64,000 nt of DNA from Paenibacillus dendritiformis (GTDB taxonomy: Bacteria; Bacillota; Bacilli; Paenibacillales; Paenibacillaceae). Under the pieces are notes generated by a model. It ran no database searches and had not been told where the DNA came from. It was given only the letters and a program-made list of their open reading frames with translations. Positions 42,753 through 53,038 of the stretch are shown piece after piece. How positions within the stretch are numbered: the first letter of the stretch is position 1; every line of letters starts with the position of its first letter. A program made the position numbers and the translations under genes. The stretch spans positions 2,294,501 through 2,358,500 of the forward strand of contig NZ_AP025344.1 in NCBI RefSeq assembly GCF_021654795.1. Reading direction: 5' to 3'.

Positions 42753-45327
42753 ACAAGAGAAGGACAATAAAGATAAATTGAGAGTTTACGAATATGCCAA
42801 ATCGCTCAATATGAGCAGCAAGGAAATTATTACGATACTAAAGCGTTTGAACATTCCAGTCAACAACCATATGAGCGTAATGGAGAATGATGCCGTGAAG
42901 AAGGTCGAACAGTTTTTCCGTGATGTAAAAGCAAATGCGCAAGCCAAGCGAGAAGGAGGGCAACCTTCGAAGCCGCAAGCGCAGACGAGCCAAGCGGGAA
43001 CGAAGCAGACCGAAGCGGCGAAAAAGCCGGAGCAGCACAAAGAATCGAACGACAGACAGTCAGGCCAGCGCGGCGCGCGCGACGGCCAGCGTCAACCGCA
43101 GCGCGGCGAGCAGCAGCGCGAAGGCAATCGCGGGCAAGCGGGACGCAATTCCGATCGCAATGCGCAGCGTGGCGGAGGCGGTCAACGAGATCAACAAAGA
43201 CAGGGCGAGAAGCAAACGACAATGAATACGAGACCGAACCAAACCAATAACAGACCGGGCGGACAGGATTCCACACAACGCAAGCCTCAGGGCGGACCAG
43301 CGAACAATTCGAACCGCGGCGGCGGCCAAGGCGGCCAAGGCGGCCAGGGACAACGGCAAGGGAAGCCGGGCAATGCGGCGGCTTCGAACCGTTCCAACCC
43401 GCCGCGCCGCTTCGAGGATTCCAACGCGAAGGACGGCAAGCGGAACAATAAGCCAGGCAACCGCCGCTTCGACGACAACAACAAGTTCGGCGGTTCCCGG
43501 GGCGGACAAGGCCGCGGCCGCAATAAAGGCAAGCACAACAATCAGCAGCAGGAGCGCCGCGAGAAAATCGACAACACACCAAAGAAAATTATCGTTCGCG
43601 GCGCGATGACGGTGGGAGAACTGGCGAAGCTGCTTCATAAGGACGCTTCCGAGGTCATCAAGAAGCTGTTGTTCCTCGGGGTTATGGCGACGATCAACCA
43701 GGAAGTCGATCTGGACACGATCCAGCTGATTGCGGATGAGTTCAAGGTCGAAGTCGATCTGAAGCTTCCGGCGATCGAGGATCCGTTCGAAGCAGAGGAA
43801 GAAATGGACGACGAGGCCGATCTGATGGAGCGTCCGCCGGTCGTTACGATTATGGGCCACGTCGACCACGGGAAGACGACGCTGCTCGACGCTATCCGCA
43901 AGACGAACGTTACTAGCGGCGAAGCGGGCGGCATTACCCAGCATATCGGCGCATATCAAGTTGAATTCAATCAGAAAAAGATTACGTTCCTGGATACCCC
44001 GGGCCACGAAGCGTTCACGCTGATGCGGGCGCGCGGCGCCCAGGTAACGGACATTACGATTATCGTCGTCGCTGCAGATGACGGCGTTATGCCGCAGACG
44101 GTAGAGGCGATCAGCCACGCGAAGGCGGCCAACGTTCCGATCATCGTCGCTGTCAACAAAATTGACAAGCCCGAGGCGAATCCGGATCGCGTGAAGCAGG
44201 AATTGACAGAGTATGAGCTCGTTCCGGAGGAGTGGGGCGGAGATACGATCTTCGTCAATGTATCCGCGAAGCAGCGCATGGGTCTGGAAGAACTGCTTGA
44301 AATGATTCTGCTCGTCGCCGAGGTCAATGAATTCAAGGCGAACCCGGACAAACTGGCCCGCGGCACCGTCATTGAAGCCGAACTCGACAAGGGACGCGGC
44401 CCGGTTGCCCGCATTCTCGTGCAGCATGGCACCTTGCGCGTCGGCGACGCGTTCGTCGCAGGCACCTGCTTCGGGCGGGTGCGCGCGATGGTCAATGACA
44501 AGGGACGCCGCCTCAAGGAGGCAGGCCCGTCGACGCCGGTCGAGATTACCGGTCTGACGGATGTTCCGCAAGCAGGCGATCCATTCATGGCGTTCGAGGA
44601 AGAGCGCAAAGCCCGCTCCATCGCCGAGAAGCGCGCGACGACGCTTCGGGAGAGCCAGTGGGGCGCGAACTCCCGCGTCACCTTGGACGATCTGTTCAAG
44701 CATATTAAGGAAGGCGAGATGAAGGAACTGAACGTCATCATCAAGGCGGACGTTCAAGGATCGGTAGAAGCGCTGCGCGGATCGCTCGAGAAGATCGATG
44801 TCGAGGGCGTGCGCGTCAAGATCATTCATTCCGGCGCCGGGGCGATTACCGAGTCGGATATCATTCTCGCCACGGCATCCAACGCGATTGTCGTCGGCTT
44901 CAACGTGCGTCCGGACGCGCAAGCGAAAGCGACGGCCGATCAAGAGAAGGTGGATATCCGCCTGCACCGCGTCATCTACTCCATCGTGGAAGAGATTGAA
45001 CAGGCGATGAAGGGGATGCTCGATCCGGAGTACAAGGAAGTCGTCATCGGACACGCGGAAGTGCGCAATACGTTCAAGGTCGGCAAGGTCGGAACGATCG
45101 CCGGCTGCATGGTTACGCAGGGCAAGATCTCGCGTTCGGCCGATGCTCGCCTGATTCGCGACGGTATCGTCGTGTTCGACGGCAAGATCGACTCCTTGAA
45201 GCGCTTCAAGGACGATGCCAAGGAAGTGGCGCAAGGCTACGAGTGCGGAATTATGCTGGAGAAGTTCAATGACATCAAGGAAGGCGACATTATCGAGGCA
45301 TTCGTCATGGAAGCCGTAGAGCGATAA
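42745..45327 (+). CDS. infB: Translation initiation factor IF-2
   Basis: IF-2 is the GTPase that places initiator tRNA on the ribosome. The 860-residue protein starts with an IF2N helix ([19 protein letters not shown]). A long Gln/Gly/Asn/Arg-rich linker follows (about residues 65-280), then a second IF2N domain. The GTPase has [16 protein letters not shown] near residue 371, [13 protein letters not shown] and [15 protein letters not shown]-terminal domains II to IV follow. The linker makes it longer than the B. subtilis protein (about 716). The start is TTG at 42745 with GGAGGTGGAG upstream. Confidence 0.97.
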   Translation: MSKQEKDNKDKLRVYEYAKSLNMSSKEIITILKRLNIPVNNHMSVMENDAVKKVEQFFRDVKANAQAKREGGQPSKPQAQTSQAGTKQTEAAKKPEQHKESNDRQSGQRGARDGQRQPQRGEQQREGNRGQAGRNSDRNAQRGGGGQRDQQRQGEKQTTMNTRPNQTNNRPGGQDSTQRKPQGGPANNSNRGGGQGGQGGQGQRQGKPGNAAASNRSNPPRRFEDSNAKDGKRNNKPGNRRFDDNNKFGGSRGGQGRGRNKGKHNNQQQERREKIDNTPKKIIVRGAMTVGELAKLLHKDASEVIKKLLFLGVMATINQEVDLDTIQLIADEFKVEVDLKLPAIEDPFEAEEEMDDEADLMERPPVVTIMGHVDHGKTTLLDAIRKTNVTSGEAGGITQHIGAYQVEFNQKKITFLDTPGHEAFTLMRARGAQVTDITIIVVAADDGVMPQTVEAISHAKAANVPIIVAVNKIDKPEANPDRVKQELTEYELVPEEWGGDTIFVNVSAKQRMGLEELLEMILLVAEVNEFKANPDKLARGTVIEAELDKGRGPVARILVQHGTLRVGDAFVAGTCFGRVRAMVNDKGRRLKEAGPSTPVEITGLTDVPQAGDPFMAFEEERKARSIAEKRATTLRESQWGANSRVTLDDLFKHIKEGEMKELNVIIKADVQGSVEALRGSLEKIDVEGVRVKIIHSGAGAITESDIILATASNAIVVGFNVRPDAQAKATADQEKVDIRLHRVIYSIVEEIEQAMKGMLDPEYKEVVIGHAEVRNTFKVGKVGTIAGCMVTQGKISRSADARLIRDGIVVFDGKIDSLKRFKDDAKEVAQGYECGIMLEKFNDIKEGDIIEAFVMEAVER

Positions 45328-45385
45328 GCGCGGAGCCGCCCTTGCCGGCATATTGAGAACCAACTAATGAAATGAGGTGTATCCC

Positions 45386-45742
45386 ATGGCAAACTTCCGA
45401 TCCGGACGGGTTGGCGAGCAGATGAAGAAGGAGCTGAGCCAGCTCATCCAATTGGAATTAAAAGATCCTCGAATCGGGTTTGTCACGGTGACAGGCGTCG
45501 ATGTAACGAATGACCTGTCGCTGGCCAGAGTCTATCTCAGTGTGATGGGGACGGAAGAAGAGAAGGAAGATACGATCAGAGCACTGGAAAAGGCCAGCGG
45601 CTTTCTCCGCTCGGAGATCGGGAAGCGAATCCGTCTGCGCCATACGCCGGAGCTGTCGTTCAAGATCGATGCTTCGATAGAATACGGCAGCCGGATAGAA
45701 AAGCTGCTTGACGATATTCGCGACGATCGCGAGACGACATAA
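45386..45742 (+). CDS. rbfA: Ribosome-binding factor A
   Basis: RbfA helps mature the 16S rRNA 5' end on the 30S subunit. The 118-residue protein shows the KH-type core with [40 protein letters not shown] and [20 protein letters not shown], typical of the family. ATG at 45386 has GAGGTG seven bases upstream. A GTG at 45377 lies within that site. Confidence 0.95.
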   Translation: MANFRSGRVGEQMKKELSQLIQLELKDPRIGFVTVTGVDVTNDLSLARVYLSVMGTEEEKEDTIRALEKASGFLRSEIGKRIRLRHTPELSFKIDASIEYGSRIEKLLDDIRDDRETT

Positions 45743-45760
45743 ATGCAAATGAAGGACTGA

Positions 45761-45795
45761 ACAGGCAAATCGAGCTTCCGGCTCGATTTGCCTGT
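45761..45795. other. Perfect 15-bp hairpin just before nrnA
   Basis: ACAGGCAAATCGAGC (45761-45775) and GCTCGATTTGCCTGT (45781-45795) pair perfectly around the loop TTCCG. No U-run follows; six bases later the nrnA ribosome site GGAGG begins. It could act as a processing site, a stability element or a translational control stem. Confidence 0.8.
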
Positions 45796-45811
45796 CTTCA
45801 CGGAGGTGCCT

Positions 45812-46810
45812 ATGGCAGAAATGTTATCCGAGCGCTACGCGGAAGATATCGAGCGGGCATGCGAATTCCTTCGCACCTGCGACGATGTGCTCGTCGTGTC
45901 GCATGTGCAGCCGGACGGGGATGCGATCAGTTCCACGCTCGTCATCGGTTGGCTGCTGAATAAATGGAATAAAACATATCGGCTGGTCAATGAAAATGGC
46001 GTGCCGGGCCGGCTGAGGGAATTGCCGATGGCCGAACAGATTGGCAGCTACACGGATGCAGAAGAACCGCCGGAGAAGAAATATGAGACGGTTATCTGCG
46101 TGGACTGCGCCGACTATGCGCGCATCGGCAAGATAGCGAACTGGATTGCGTCTGATGCCCGCATTCTGAACATCGATCATCATCCGACCAATGATCGCTA
46201 CGGCGAAGCGGCGCTGATTCGCGTCAATGCCGCGGCGACGGCGGAGATTCTGTACGATCTTCTGCTGGCAGCGGGCGTCGAGCTTGACGAGCAGGTCGGG
46301 ACAATGCTCTATACCGGGCTGCTGACCGATACGGGCGGCTTCCGGTACAGCAATACGACTCCGCATGTGATGAGCGTGGCTTCCGAGCTGCTGAAGCTGG
46401 GGGTGGAAGGGAACACCATCGCGGAACGGCTGCTGGAGACGATGTCGATGGCCCAGTTGAAGCTGATTCAGCGGGGCTTGTCCCGCCTCGCCTTTACGCC
46501 CGATCAGCGAATCGGCTGGCTCTTCATTACGCCGGATGATATGCGGGACACGGGGGCGGTCAATGAAGACCTGGAAGGGCTCGTCAATTATGCCCGCAAT
46601 GTCGAAGGCGTCGACGTCGGGCTGCTCTTCAAGCAAATTGATGAGCAGAGCGTCAAGGTGAGCATGCGTTCTTCAGAGCGGGTCGATGTCTCCGCGATTG
46701 CGCAATCGTTCGGGGGCGGAGGCCATGTCCGGGCCGCCGGCTGCAAAGTAAGCGGCGCGCTGGAAGATATCATTAGACAAGTACTGGAACGGGTGAAACA
46801 AGAACTATGA
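45812..46810 (+). CDS. nrnA: Bifunctional oligoribonuclease/pAp phosphatase NrnA
   Basis: NrnA degrades short RNA oligonucleotides and dephosphorylates pAp. The 332-residue DHH-family protein has metal ligands in HVQPDGDAISST (H31, D35, D37), VDCADYARIG, and DHH in NIDHHPTNDRYG. LYTGLLTDTGGFRYSNTTP carries the next aspartate, and the DHHA1 domain ends with FGGGGHVRAAGCKVSG. The ATG at 45812 has GGAGG eight bases upstream. The next gene starts four bases before its end. Confidence 0.94.
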   Translation: MAEMLSERYAEDIERACEFLRTCDDVLVVSHVQPDGDAISSTLVIGWLLNKWNKTYRLVNENGVPGRLRELPMAEQIGSYTDAEEPPEKKYETVICVDCADYARIGKIANWIASDARILNIDHHPTNDRYGEAALIRVNAAATAEILYDLLLAAGVELDEQVGTMLYTGLLTDTGGFRYSNTTPHVMSVASELLKLGVEGNTIAERLLETMSMAQLKLIQRGLSRLAFTPDQRIGWLFITPDDMRDTGAVNEDLEGLVNYARNVEGVDVGLLFKQIDEQSVKVSMRSSERVDVSAIAQSFGGGGHVRAAGCKVSGALEDIIRQVLERVKQEL

Positions 46811-47721
46811 CAGAGCTTCATGGTGTTCTTCCGGTATGGAAGCCGGCAGGCTGGACTTCGCACGATGTCGTGGCCAAAGTCCGCCGGCTCATTCGGGAAA
46901 AGCGGATCGGGCACACGGGAACGCTCGATCCTCAAGTCGTCGGGGTTCTGCCGTTATGCGTCGGCAGAGCGACCCGGCTGGTTGAATATTTGCAGGAAAT
47001 GCCGAAGGAGTATGAAGCGACGCTGCGGCTTGGCATAGCGACCGATACGGAGGATTTGTCGGGCGAAGAGACGGAACGCGCCGATGCCTCTCACGTGACC
47101 GAAGCGATGGTCAAGGAAGCGCTGCTGTCGTTCCTCGGTCCCATCGAACAGGTTCCTCCGATGTACTCCGCCGTCAAGGTGAACGGCAAGCGGCTCTACG
47201 AGCTGGCGCGGGAAGGCAAGACTGTCGAGCGCAAGCCGCGGCAAGTGACGATTCATCACATCGAGCTGATCGGAATGGCGCTTGGCGGCGCTGAACCGGA
47301 GGTGCGGTTCCGGGTGCGATGCTCCAAGGGGACATACATACGAACCCTGTGCGTCGACGTCGGACGCAAGCTGGGGGTGCCGGCGGCGATGGCGGAATTG
47401 ATCCGGACCCGCTCCGCCAATTTCGGGCAAGAGGACAGCTTCACCTTCGCCCAGATCGAAGAAGCGATGGAGGCCGGCACGCTGGCGGAGCTGTTGATTC
47501 CGATGGATCGGGCCGTCTCGCATTTTCCCGAGCTGCGGGTGGCGCCCGCCTTCGCGCGGCACGCGGTTCAGGGCAAGGGGATACCGGAGCGGGGGCTGAG
47601 CGCTCCGCCTTTGACGAATTGCATCTATCGGTTGTATGATGAAGAAGGAACTTTTTTCGGCTTGTATCACAAGCCGGACACGGAGCAGGTGCTGCGTCCG
47701 ATCAAGGTCTTTGTGCCTTAA
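46807..47721 (+). CDS. truB: tRNA pseudouridine-55 synthase TruB
   Basis: TruB makes pseudouridine 55 in the T-loop of tRNAs. The 304-residue protein has the catalytic aspartate in [40 protein letters not shown] and [18 protein letters not shown] are the substrate and structural motifs, and a PUA-like C-terminal domain follows. It overlaps nrnA by four bases. Confidence 0.96.
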   Translation: MTELHGVLPVWKPAGWTSHDVVAKVRRLIREKRIGHTGTLDPQVVGVLPLCVGRATRLVEYLQEMPKEYEATLRLGIATDTEDLSGEETERADASHVTEAMVKEALLSFLGPIEQVPPMYSAVKVNGKRLYELAREGKTVERKPRQVTIHHIELIGMALGGAEPEVRFRVRCSKGTYIRTLCVDVGRKLGVPAAMAELIRTRSANFGQEDSFTFAQIEEAMEAGTLAELLIPMDRAVSHFPELRVAPAFARHAVQGKGIPERGLSAPPLTNCIYRLYDEEGTFFGLYHKPDTEQVLRPIKVFVP

Positions 47722-47892
47722 TCGTTCCGCGCAAGGAGGGGAGACCCTTTTTGCGCTGGTCTTTGCCCTGTTTTGTGAAACAGATAACATACCGAAAATG
47801 TATGCTTGACCGGAATTGCGGGAACAACTGCTCAAGATGGGAACGGCGGTTGGGTGCAACCGGAAATACGAATGCAGGGGCTCTGATTACAA

Positions 47893-48870
47893 ATGGAAAA
47901 GATAGTGCTACATGCAACAGACGGACATGCGGACTGGATGGCGTGGCAGCAGCCGCAAGTGGTGATCCTCGGTCACTTCGACGGCATTCACGCCGGACAC
48001 GTGAAGGTGATAGAGCGGGGTCTCCAGTATGGGCGGGAGCATGGCTTGCCTGTCGCCCTAATGACCTTCCATCCTCACCCGAAGGCGGTCTTCGGCGACG
48101 AACGGTATACAAGAAGCTTGACTCCGCCGAAGGAGAAGGAACGGATTCTGGCCCGGCTCGGAATCGACCGCTTATATATCATAGACTTCAATCTGAGCTT
48201 CGCCCGGCTGAAGGCCCGCACCTTCGCGGACTGCCTGTGCGCTCTCGGCGTGAAGCATGCCGTAGTCGGCTTCGACAACCGGTTCGGCCATCGCGGGGAA
48301 GGCTCGGCCGAGCTGCTGGCCGAATGGGGCGAAGGCTGCTTCTCGGTGGATATTGTGCCGGCCCACAACGAAGACGACGCGAAGGTCAGCAGCACCCGCA
48401 TTCGCCAGTGCCTGGCCGAAGGCGATATCGCGAAAGCGAACCAATTGCTGGCCCGCCCTTATCTGCTGCGCGGCACGGTCATCCATGGCGATGCCCGCGG
48501 ACGCACGATCGGCTTCCCGACCGCGAACGTGGATCCGGACGAGCCGTATGTCATTCCAAGGAACGGTGTCTATGCGGTCAAGGTGAAGGTTGGCGGGAAG
48601 TGGCATGACGGCGTGATGAACATCGGCTTGAAGCCAACCTTCAAGAGCGGGGAGACGAGACCTTCGATCGAGGCGCATCTCTTCGACTTCGATGCGGACA
48701 TTTACGGCGAGGAAGTGGCCGTGGCCGTCATGGATTTCCTGAGGGCCGAGCAGAAGTTCGACGGCATCGCGGCGCTTGTGGCCCAGATCACGGCCGACGC
48801 GGAGGAGGCCCGCCGCCGCCTGGCATCGATTGAGGGAGAGGCGGCATTGGAGAGCGTGTTTCAGGGATAG
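47893..48870 (+). CDS. ribF: Bifunctional riboflavin kinase/FAD synthetase RibF
   Basis: RibF phosphorylates riboflavin to FMN and adenylates FMN to FAD. The 325-residue protein has the nucleotidyltransferase domain with GHFDGIHAGHVKVIERG near residue 27. STRIRQCLAEGDI follows near 172, where the kinase domain begins. The kinase motif GRTIGFPTANVDPDEPYVIP and NIGLKPTFKSGETRPSIEAH complete it. The gap after truB (171 bases) shows no gene and no FMN riboswitch that I can recognise. Confidence 0.95.
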   Translation: MEKIVLHATDGHADWMAWQQPQVVILGHFDGIHAGHVKVIERGLQYGREHGLPVALMTFHPHPKAVFGDERYTRSLTPPKEKERILARLGIDRLYIIDFNLSFARLKARTFADCLCALGVKHAVVGFDNRFGHRGEGSAELLAEWGEGCFSVDIVPAHNEDDAKVSSTRIRQCLAEGDIAKANQLLARPYLLRGTVIHGDARGRTIGFPTANVDPDEPYVIPRNGVYAVKVKVGGKWHDGVMNIGLKPTFKSGETRPSIEAHLFDFDADIYGEEVAVAVMDFLRAEQKFDGIAALVAQITADAEEARRRLASIEGEAALESVFQG

Positions 48871-48905
48871 CGGCCGCCGCTGCCGAAAGTGATCGAGAAT
48901 CTGCG

Positions 48906-48934
48906 TTTACTTTTCAATCTGATAGTGATATACT
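48906..48934 (+). promoter_or_regulatory. SigA-type promoter of rpsO
   Basis: TTTACT (48906-48911) and TATACT (48929-48934) are 17 bases apart, about 110 bases upstream of the rpsO start. The downstream leader carries a stable hairpin described separately. Confidence 0.7.
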
Positions 48935-48958
48935 AGTAACGTTGTCGTGACTATGCGG

Positions 48959-49009
48959 CAATAGCCTTAGCTTGGTTGCACGATCTCACCGACGGCAACG
49001 AGGCTATTG
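48959..49009 (+). promoter_or_regulatory. Structured rpsO leader, candidate S15 autoregulatory site
   Basis: CAATAGCCT (48959-48967) pairs with AGGCTATTG (49001-49009). Within the loop, GGTTGC can pair with GGCAAC, giving a nested stem. The structure ends about 20 bases before the rpsO ribosome site GGGAGGTG. S15 represses its own mRNA through leader structures in several bacteria; that it does so here is inference. Confidence 0.6.
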
Positions 49010-49042
49010 GCTGAATCGATAACATATTGGGAGGTGAATAGG

Positions 49043-49312
49043 ATGGCATTGACTCAAGAGCGCAAGCAACAGCTCATTGACATGCACAAGACGCACGAAT
49101 CGGATACTGGATCTCCGGAAGTGCAGATTGCTATCCTTACTGAGAACATCGTTAATTTGACGGATCACTTGCGGACACATAAGAAAGACCATCATTCCCG
49201 CCGCGGATTGTTGAAAATGGTCGGTCAACGCCGTAAGCTTCTTGCTTACTTGAAGAAGAAGGACGTTAAGCGTTACAGCGCATTGATCGAGAAGCTCGGA
49301 CTGCGCCGTTAA
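49043..49312 (+). CDS. rpsO: 30S ribosomal protein S15
   Basis: S15 is a primary 16S rRNA binding protein. The 89-residue protein begins [20 protein letters not shown], contains the family signature [16 protein letters not shown] and [19 protein letters not shown], and ends [12 protein letters not shown] at 49043 is preferred over a frame extension to 49007, because GGGAGGTGA lies just upstream. Confidence 0.97.
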   Translation: MALTQERKQQLIDMHKTHESDTGSPEVQIAILTENIVNLTDHLRTHKKDHHSRRGLLKMVGQRRKLLAYLKKKDVKRYSALIEKLGLRR

Positions 49313-49326
49313 TAGCAAGAACCTCT

Positions 49327-49382
49327 AGCAGCCTGGTTGTTCATCCCGCCTGACAGTGCGGCATGCAGCCGGGTTGCTTTTT
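49327..49382 (+). terminator. Rho-independent terminator after rpsO
   Basis: AGCAGCCTGGTTG (49327-49339) pairs along its full 13 bases with CAGCCGGGTTGCT (49366-49378), allowing G-U pairs, and five T follow. The loop contains a smaller possible stem. Confidence 0.82.
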
Positions 49383-49464
49383 AACGATGGGCCTATTTTT
49401 GACCTGTTTGACCTGTGGAGATGATATCAGGCGCAAGGCTGGACGAGCCCCGGCCCGAAGTCTG

Positions 49465-49491
49465 TTGATACATAATCCTACATCTTATAAA
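49465..49491 (+). promoter_or_regulatory. Weak promoter candidate before pnp
   Basis: TTGATA (49465-49470) and TATAAA (49486-49491) are only 15 bases apart, a poor spacing. They lie about 120 bases before pnp in a 226-base gap that otherwise shows nothing I can assign. pnp needs a promoter or read-through from rpsO. Confidence 0.3.
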
Positions 49492-49608
49492 CGATCTGCT
49501 GATTGTTTCCGGGCTCGCGCATTCCTTCTTGTTTTTTAAGCCGGGATGCAGGAGATAATGGTAGGTGTAACGAAGATAACATATGCGTAGAACTTAAGGA
49601 GGGATCCG

Positions 49609-51810
49609 ATGAACCGCATCGAGATGGAACTTGGCGGAAGACCGCTTGTACTCGAGACGGGACGCTTGGCGAAGCAGGCCAACGGCGCCGTCAAGGTTCA
49701 ATACGGTGACACGGTCGTCTTGTGTACCGTGACCGCTTCGAAGGAACCAAAAGATTTAGACTTTTTTCCGCTAACCGTGAATTATGAAGAGCGTCTCTAT
49801 TCCGTGGGCAAGATACCCGGGGGATTCATCAAGCGGGAAGGGCGTCCGAGCGAGAAGGCGATCCTCGCGAGCCGACTCATTGACCGTCCGATTCGCCCGC
49901 TGTTCCCGGAAGGCTTCCGCAATGACGTTCAGATTGTCGATCTCGTCATGAGCGTCGATCAGGATTGCTCGCCGGAGATAGCGGCCATGATTGGAACGTC
50001 CGCTGCGCTGTCGATCTCCGACGTGCCGTTCAACGGCCCTATCGGAGGGGTTATCGTCGGCCGGATTGACGGTCAATTCATCATTAACCCTACCGTGGAA
50101 CAGGAAGAGAAGACCGACATTCACGTTACGGTCGCAGGCACGAAGGATGCGATCATGATGGTCGAAGCGGAAGCGAACGAAGTGCCGGAAGAAGTGATGC
50201 TGGAAGCGATCATGTTCGGCCACGAAGAGATTCGCAAGATTGTCGACGCGATCGAGCGCTTTGCCGGGACGGCCGGAACGGCGAAGATGGAGGTCAAGCT
50301 CCATGCCGTTGACCCTGAGGTCAATGCCGCGGTCCGCGCCTTTGCGCAGGAGCGTCTGGTGGAAGCGATCCGCATACCGGAGAAGCATGCCCGCCAAGAT
50401 GCGATCGACGCCATCAATCAGGAAGCGGTCGAGCATTTTGAAGCGCAGTATATCGAGTCGCCTGAGCGGATGGATGATGTGAAGGAGACGCTGTACGACA
50501 TTGTCAAGGAAGAAGTGCGCCGCTTGATTACGCATGATAAAGTGCGCCCGGACGGCCGCAAGCTGGATGAGATTCGCCCGATTGAGTGCGATACGAGCCT
50601 GCTGCCGCGCACGCACGGTTCCGGCTTGTTCACGCGGGGCCAGACGCAGGCGTTGAGCGTTTGTACGCTTGGCGCGCTGGGCGATGTGCAGATTCTGGAC
50701 GGCATCTCGCTGGAAGAATCGAAGCGTTTCATGCATCACTATAACTTCCCGCCGTTCTCCGTCGGGGAAGCTCGTCCATTGCGGGCTCCGGGACGCCGCG
50801 AGATTGGGCATGGCGCGCTCGGCGAACGTGCGCTCTCCAAGGTTATCCCGCCAGAGTCGGATTTCCCGTACACGATCCGTCTTGTCTCCGAGGTGCTGGA
50901 ATCGAACGGCTCCACCTCACAGGCCAGCATCTGCGCGAGCACGCTGGCGATGATGGATGCGGGCGTGCCGATCAAAGCGCCGGTCGCAGGCATTGCGATG
51001 GGACTGATCAAGGACGGAGAGCATTTCTCGATTCTGTCCGATATTCAAGGGATGGAAGACCATCTCGGCGATATGGACTTCAAAGTGGCAGGGACCGCCG
51101 AAGGGGTTACCGCCATTCAGATGGATATCAAAATCGACGGCATTGACCGCAGTATCTTGACGCAAGCCTTGGCGCAAGCGCGCGAAGGGCGCCTGTTCAT
51201 CCTGGACAAGATGCTTGAGGTCATCGACAAGCCGCGCGAGACGCTGTCTCCGTATGCGCCTAAGATTTTGATCATGCAGATCAATCCGGACAAAATCCGT
51301 GACGTCATCGGGGCGGGCGGCAAGGTGGTCAACAAGATTATCGATGAGACCGGCGTCAAAATCGATATCGAGCAGGATGGCCGCATCTTCATCGCATCGC
51401 CGAATGAAGAGTCCAATATTCGCGCCCGCGATATGATCGAAGCGATCGTCAAGGAAGTCGTCGTCGGCGAAGTCTATACCGGAACGGTGAAGCGCATTGA
51501 GAAGTTCGGCGCGTTCGTGGAGATTCTTCCAGGCAAGGAAGGACTCGTTCATATTTCGCAAATGGCGGCCGAGCGCATCGCGAAGGTGGAGGATGTCGCT
51601 TCCATCGGCGACAAGATCGAAGTCAAGGTGGTCGAGATTGATCAACAAGGCCGCATCAATCTGTCGCGCCGCGTACTGCTAGAGCCGGCACAGCCGGAAG
51701 GGGCAGGGAATGCAGACGGAAGCGGAACGGACCGCCCGCGCAGCGGAGGTCGTCCGCCGCATGGCGGATCGCGTCCAAGAGGCCCGCGTCCGCCACGGCC
51801 GCAATCGTAA
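49609..51810 (+). CDS. pnp: Polyribonucleotide nucleotidyltransferase (PNPase)
   Basis: PNPase degrades RNA from the 3' end by phosphorolysis. The 733-residue protein has two RNase PH domains; the first shows [20 protein letters not shown] and the second [23 protein letters not shown] domain begins near residue 565 with [19 protein letters not shown], and an S1 domain near 623 with [20 protein letters not shown]. It ends in a Gly/Arg/Pro-rich tail. TAAGGAGGGAT precedes the ATG. Confidence 0.97.
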   Translation: MNRIEMELGGRPLVLETGRLAKQANGAVKVQYGDTVVLCTVTASKEPKDLDFFPLTVNYEERLYSVGKIPGGFIKREGRPSEKAILASRLIDRPIRPLFPEGFRNDVQIVDLVMSVDQDCSPEIAAMIGTSAALSISDVPFNGPIGGVIVGRIDGQFIINPTVEQEEKTDIHVTVAGTKDAIMMVEAEANEVPEEVMLEAIMFGHEEIRKIVDAIERFAGTAGTAKMEVKLHAVDPEVNAAVRAFAQERLVEAIRIPEKHARQDAIDAINQEAVEHFEAQYIESPERMDDVKETLYDIVKEEVRRLITHDKVRPDGRKLDEIRPIECDTSLLPRTHGSGLFTRGQTQALSVCTLGALGDVQILDGISLEESKRFMHHYNFPPFSVGEARPLRAPGRREIGHGALGERALSKVIPPESDFPYTIRLVSEVLESNGSTSQASICASTLAMMDAGVPIKAPVAGIAMGLIKDGEHFSILSDIQGMEDHLGDMDFKVAGTAEGVTAIQMDIKIDGIDRSILTQALAQAREGRLFILDKMLEVIDKPRETLSPYAPKILIMQINPDKIRDVIGAGGKVVNKIIDETGVKIDIEQDGRIFIASPNEESNIRARDMIEAIVKEVVVGEVYTGTVKRIEKFGAFVEILPGKEGLVHISQMAAERIAKVEDVASIGDKIEVKVVEIDQQGRINLSRRVLLEPAQPEGAGNADGSGTDRPRSGGRPPHGGSRPRGPRPPRPQS

Positions 51811-51836
51811 TCAAGAAAAACAGCATAGATACAAGG

Positions 51837-51869
51837 AAAGAGGCAGACTGGTTTCTGGCTCTTTTTTTG
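51837..51869 (+). terminator. Rho-independent terminator after pnp
   Basis: AAAGAGGCAGA pairs with TCTGGCTCTTT (one mismatch) and is followed by a run of T. Confidence 0.82.
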
Positions 51870-51974
51870 CGTTTCTGTTTTTAATTGGTTCAAGCCCGTC
51901 TCGCTTTCCGCCGCATAACTAAGTCCGATTTGGCATAGAATCAGAAGGACAAACTGTGGAAAGGAATGGACTCA

Positions 51975-52979
51975 ATGCGACCAGTCACGCGAAAATGGAT
52001 GTTCATCATCGCTGCTTTCATAGGGGTGCTATATATCGGAACGGGCACGGAAGCCGGTTCTTTCATTAAAGAGCGCAAAGCGGTGCTCGCCATCAGCAGC
52101 GCGTATCAGGGGAACGGGGCGGAAGCGATGGAGCAGCTCCCGCTGCGGGAGCGGATAGCGGAGGAAGCCAAGAGCAAATATGTCGCGCCGATCGATGCGC
52201 GCATCGACCGGGTCTGGAAAGCCATCCCCGGTTATAACGGGCTGGAGGCGGATCTCGATCGAACGTACGAAGCCAATAAATCGAAGCCGGCGGGGGCCGA
52301 TATTACATGGGTTATGCGAGAAATTCCGCCGCGGGTGACGCTCGACCAATTGGGGCCGCAGCCGATTTATCGCGGGAATCCGAACAAGAAGATGGCGGGG
52401 CTCATGATAAATGTCGCATGGGGGAACGAGCATATCGAACCGATGCTGGCGACGCTGAAGGAAGAGAAAGTGAAGGCGACCTTTTTCTTCGACGGAAGCT
52501 GGCTCAAAAAAAATCCGGAGATGGCGAAGCGGATACAGGAGGAAGGGCATGAACTTGAGAACCATGCCTATTCCCACCCGAACATGAGCGAACTGAGCGC
52601 GGGCTTGCAGGCCCAGCAAATCGAGAAAACGAAGCGCCTGCTCGAAACGACGCTCCAAGTGAAGAACAAATGGTTCGCGCCTCCATCCGGCGATTTCAAC
52701 GAGCTGACGGTTCAAACCGCGCATGCGTACGGATTGAAGACCGTACTGTGGACGGTCGACACCGTGGATTGGAAAAATCCGAATCCTTCCGACGTCATTC
52801 GCAAAATCGACGCGAAGGTCGAGCCGGGCTCCCTCATCCTGATGCATCCTACGCCTGCCTCCAAGGCCGCGCTGCAAGGAATCATCCGCTCGATTCGCAA
52901 CAAAGGGATTTTGCCCGGAACGGTCAGCGAGACGCTGTCCGAGAAGCGGCTCGACCCGGGGGCGGTTGAGCCGCGCTAA
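51975..52979 (+). CDS. ylxY: YlxY-like polysaccharide deacetylase homologue
   Basis: The 334-residue protein has an N-terminal hydrophobic signal/anchor (about residues 8-23), so it probably acts outside the membrane. The NodB-type domain spans about residues 138-320. The metal motif H-x-x-x-H is visible in ENHAYSHPNM. The first catalytic motif, normally TFDDG, reads LMINVAWGNEH and lacks both aspartates, so activity is doubtful or altered. FAPPSGDFNE and LWTVDTVDWKNP are the later motifs. ATG 51975 is nine bases after GGAAAGGA; ATG 51966 is too close. In B. subtilis ylxY also lies between pnp and mlpA. Confidence 0.88.
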   Translation: MRPVTRKWMFIIAAFIGVLYIGTGTEAGSFIKERKAVLAISSAYQGNGAEAMEQLPLRERIAEEAKSKYVAPIDARIDRVWKAIPGYNGLEADLDRTYEANKSKPAGADITWVMREIPPRVTLDQLGPQPIYRGNPNKKMAGLMINVAWGNEHIEPMLATLKEEKVKATFFFDGSWLKKNPEMAKRIQEEGHELENHAYSHPNMSELSAGLQAQQIEKTKRLLETTLQVKNKWFAPPSGDFNELTVQTAHAYGLKTVLWTVDTVDWKNPNPSDVIRKIDAKVEPGSLILMHPTPASKAALQGIIRSIRNKGILPGTVSETLSEKRLDPGAVEPR

Positions 52980-53038
52980 GTTTTTTGGTAGGATTAGAGG
53001 GGCAACAAGGATTGAACTTCGGATGAGGAGGATTGCCG

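Noticed and set aside
43060..45363. 767-residue open frame on the - strand opposite infB
   Set aside because: The frame mirrors infB codon structure and has no domain or operon context. Long antisense frames also occur opposite flhF and polC for the same reason.
47751..48608. 285-residue open frame on the + strand overlapping ribF
   Set aside because: It shares bases with ribF in another frame, and its product is low-complexity and Arg-rich. RibF motifs clearly mark the real frame.
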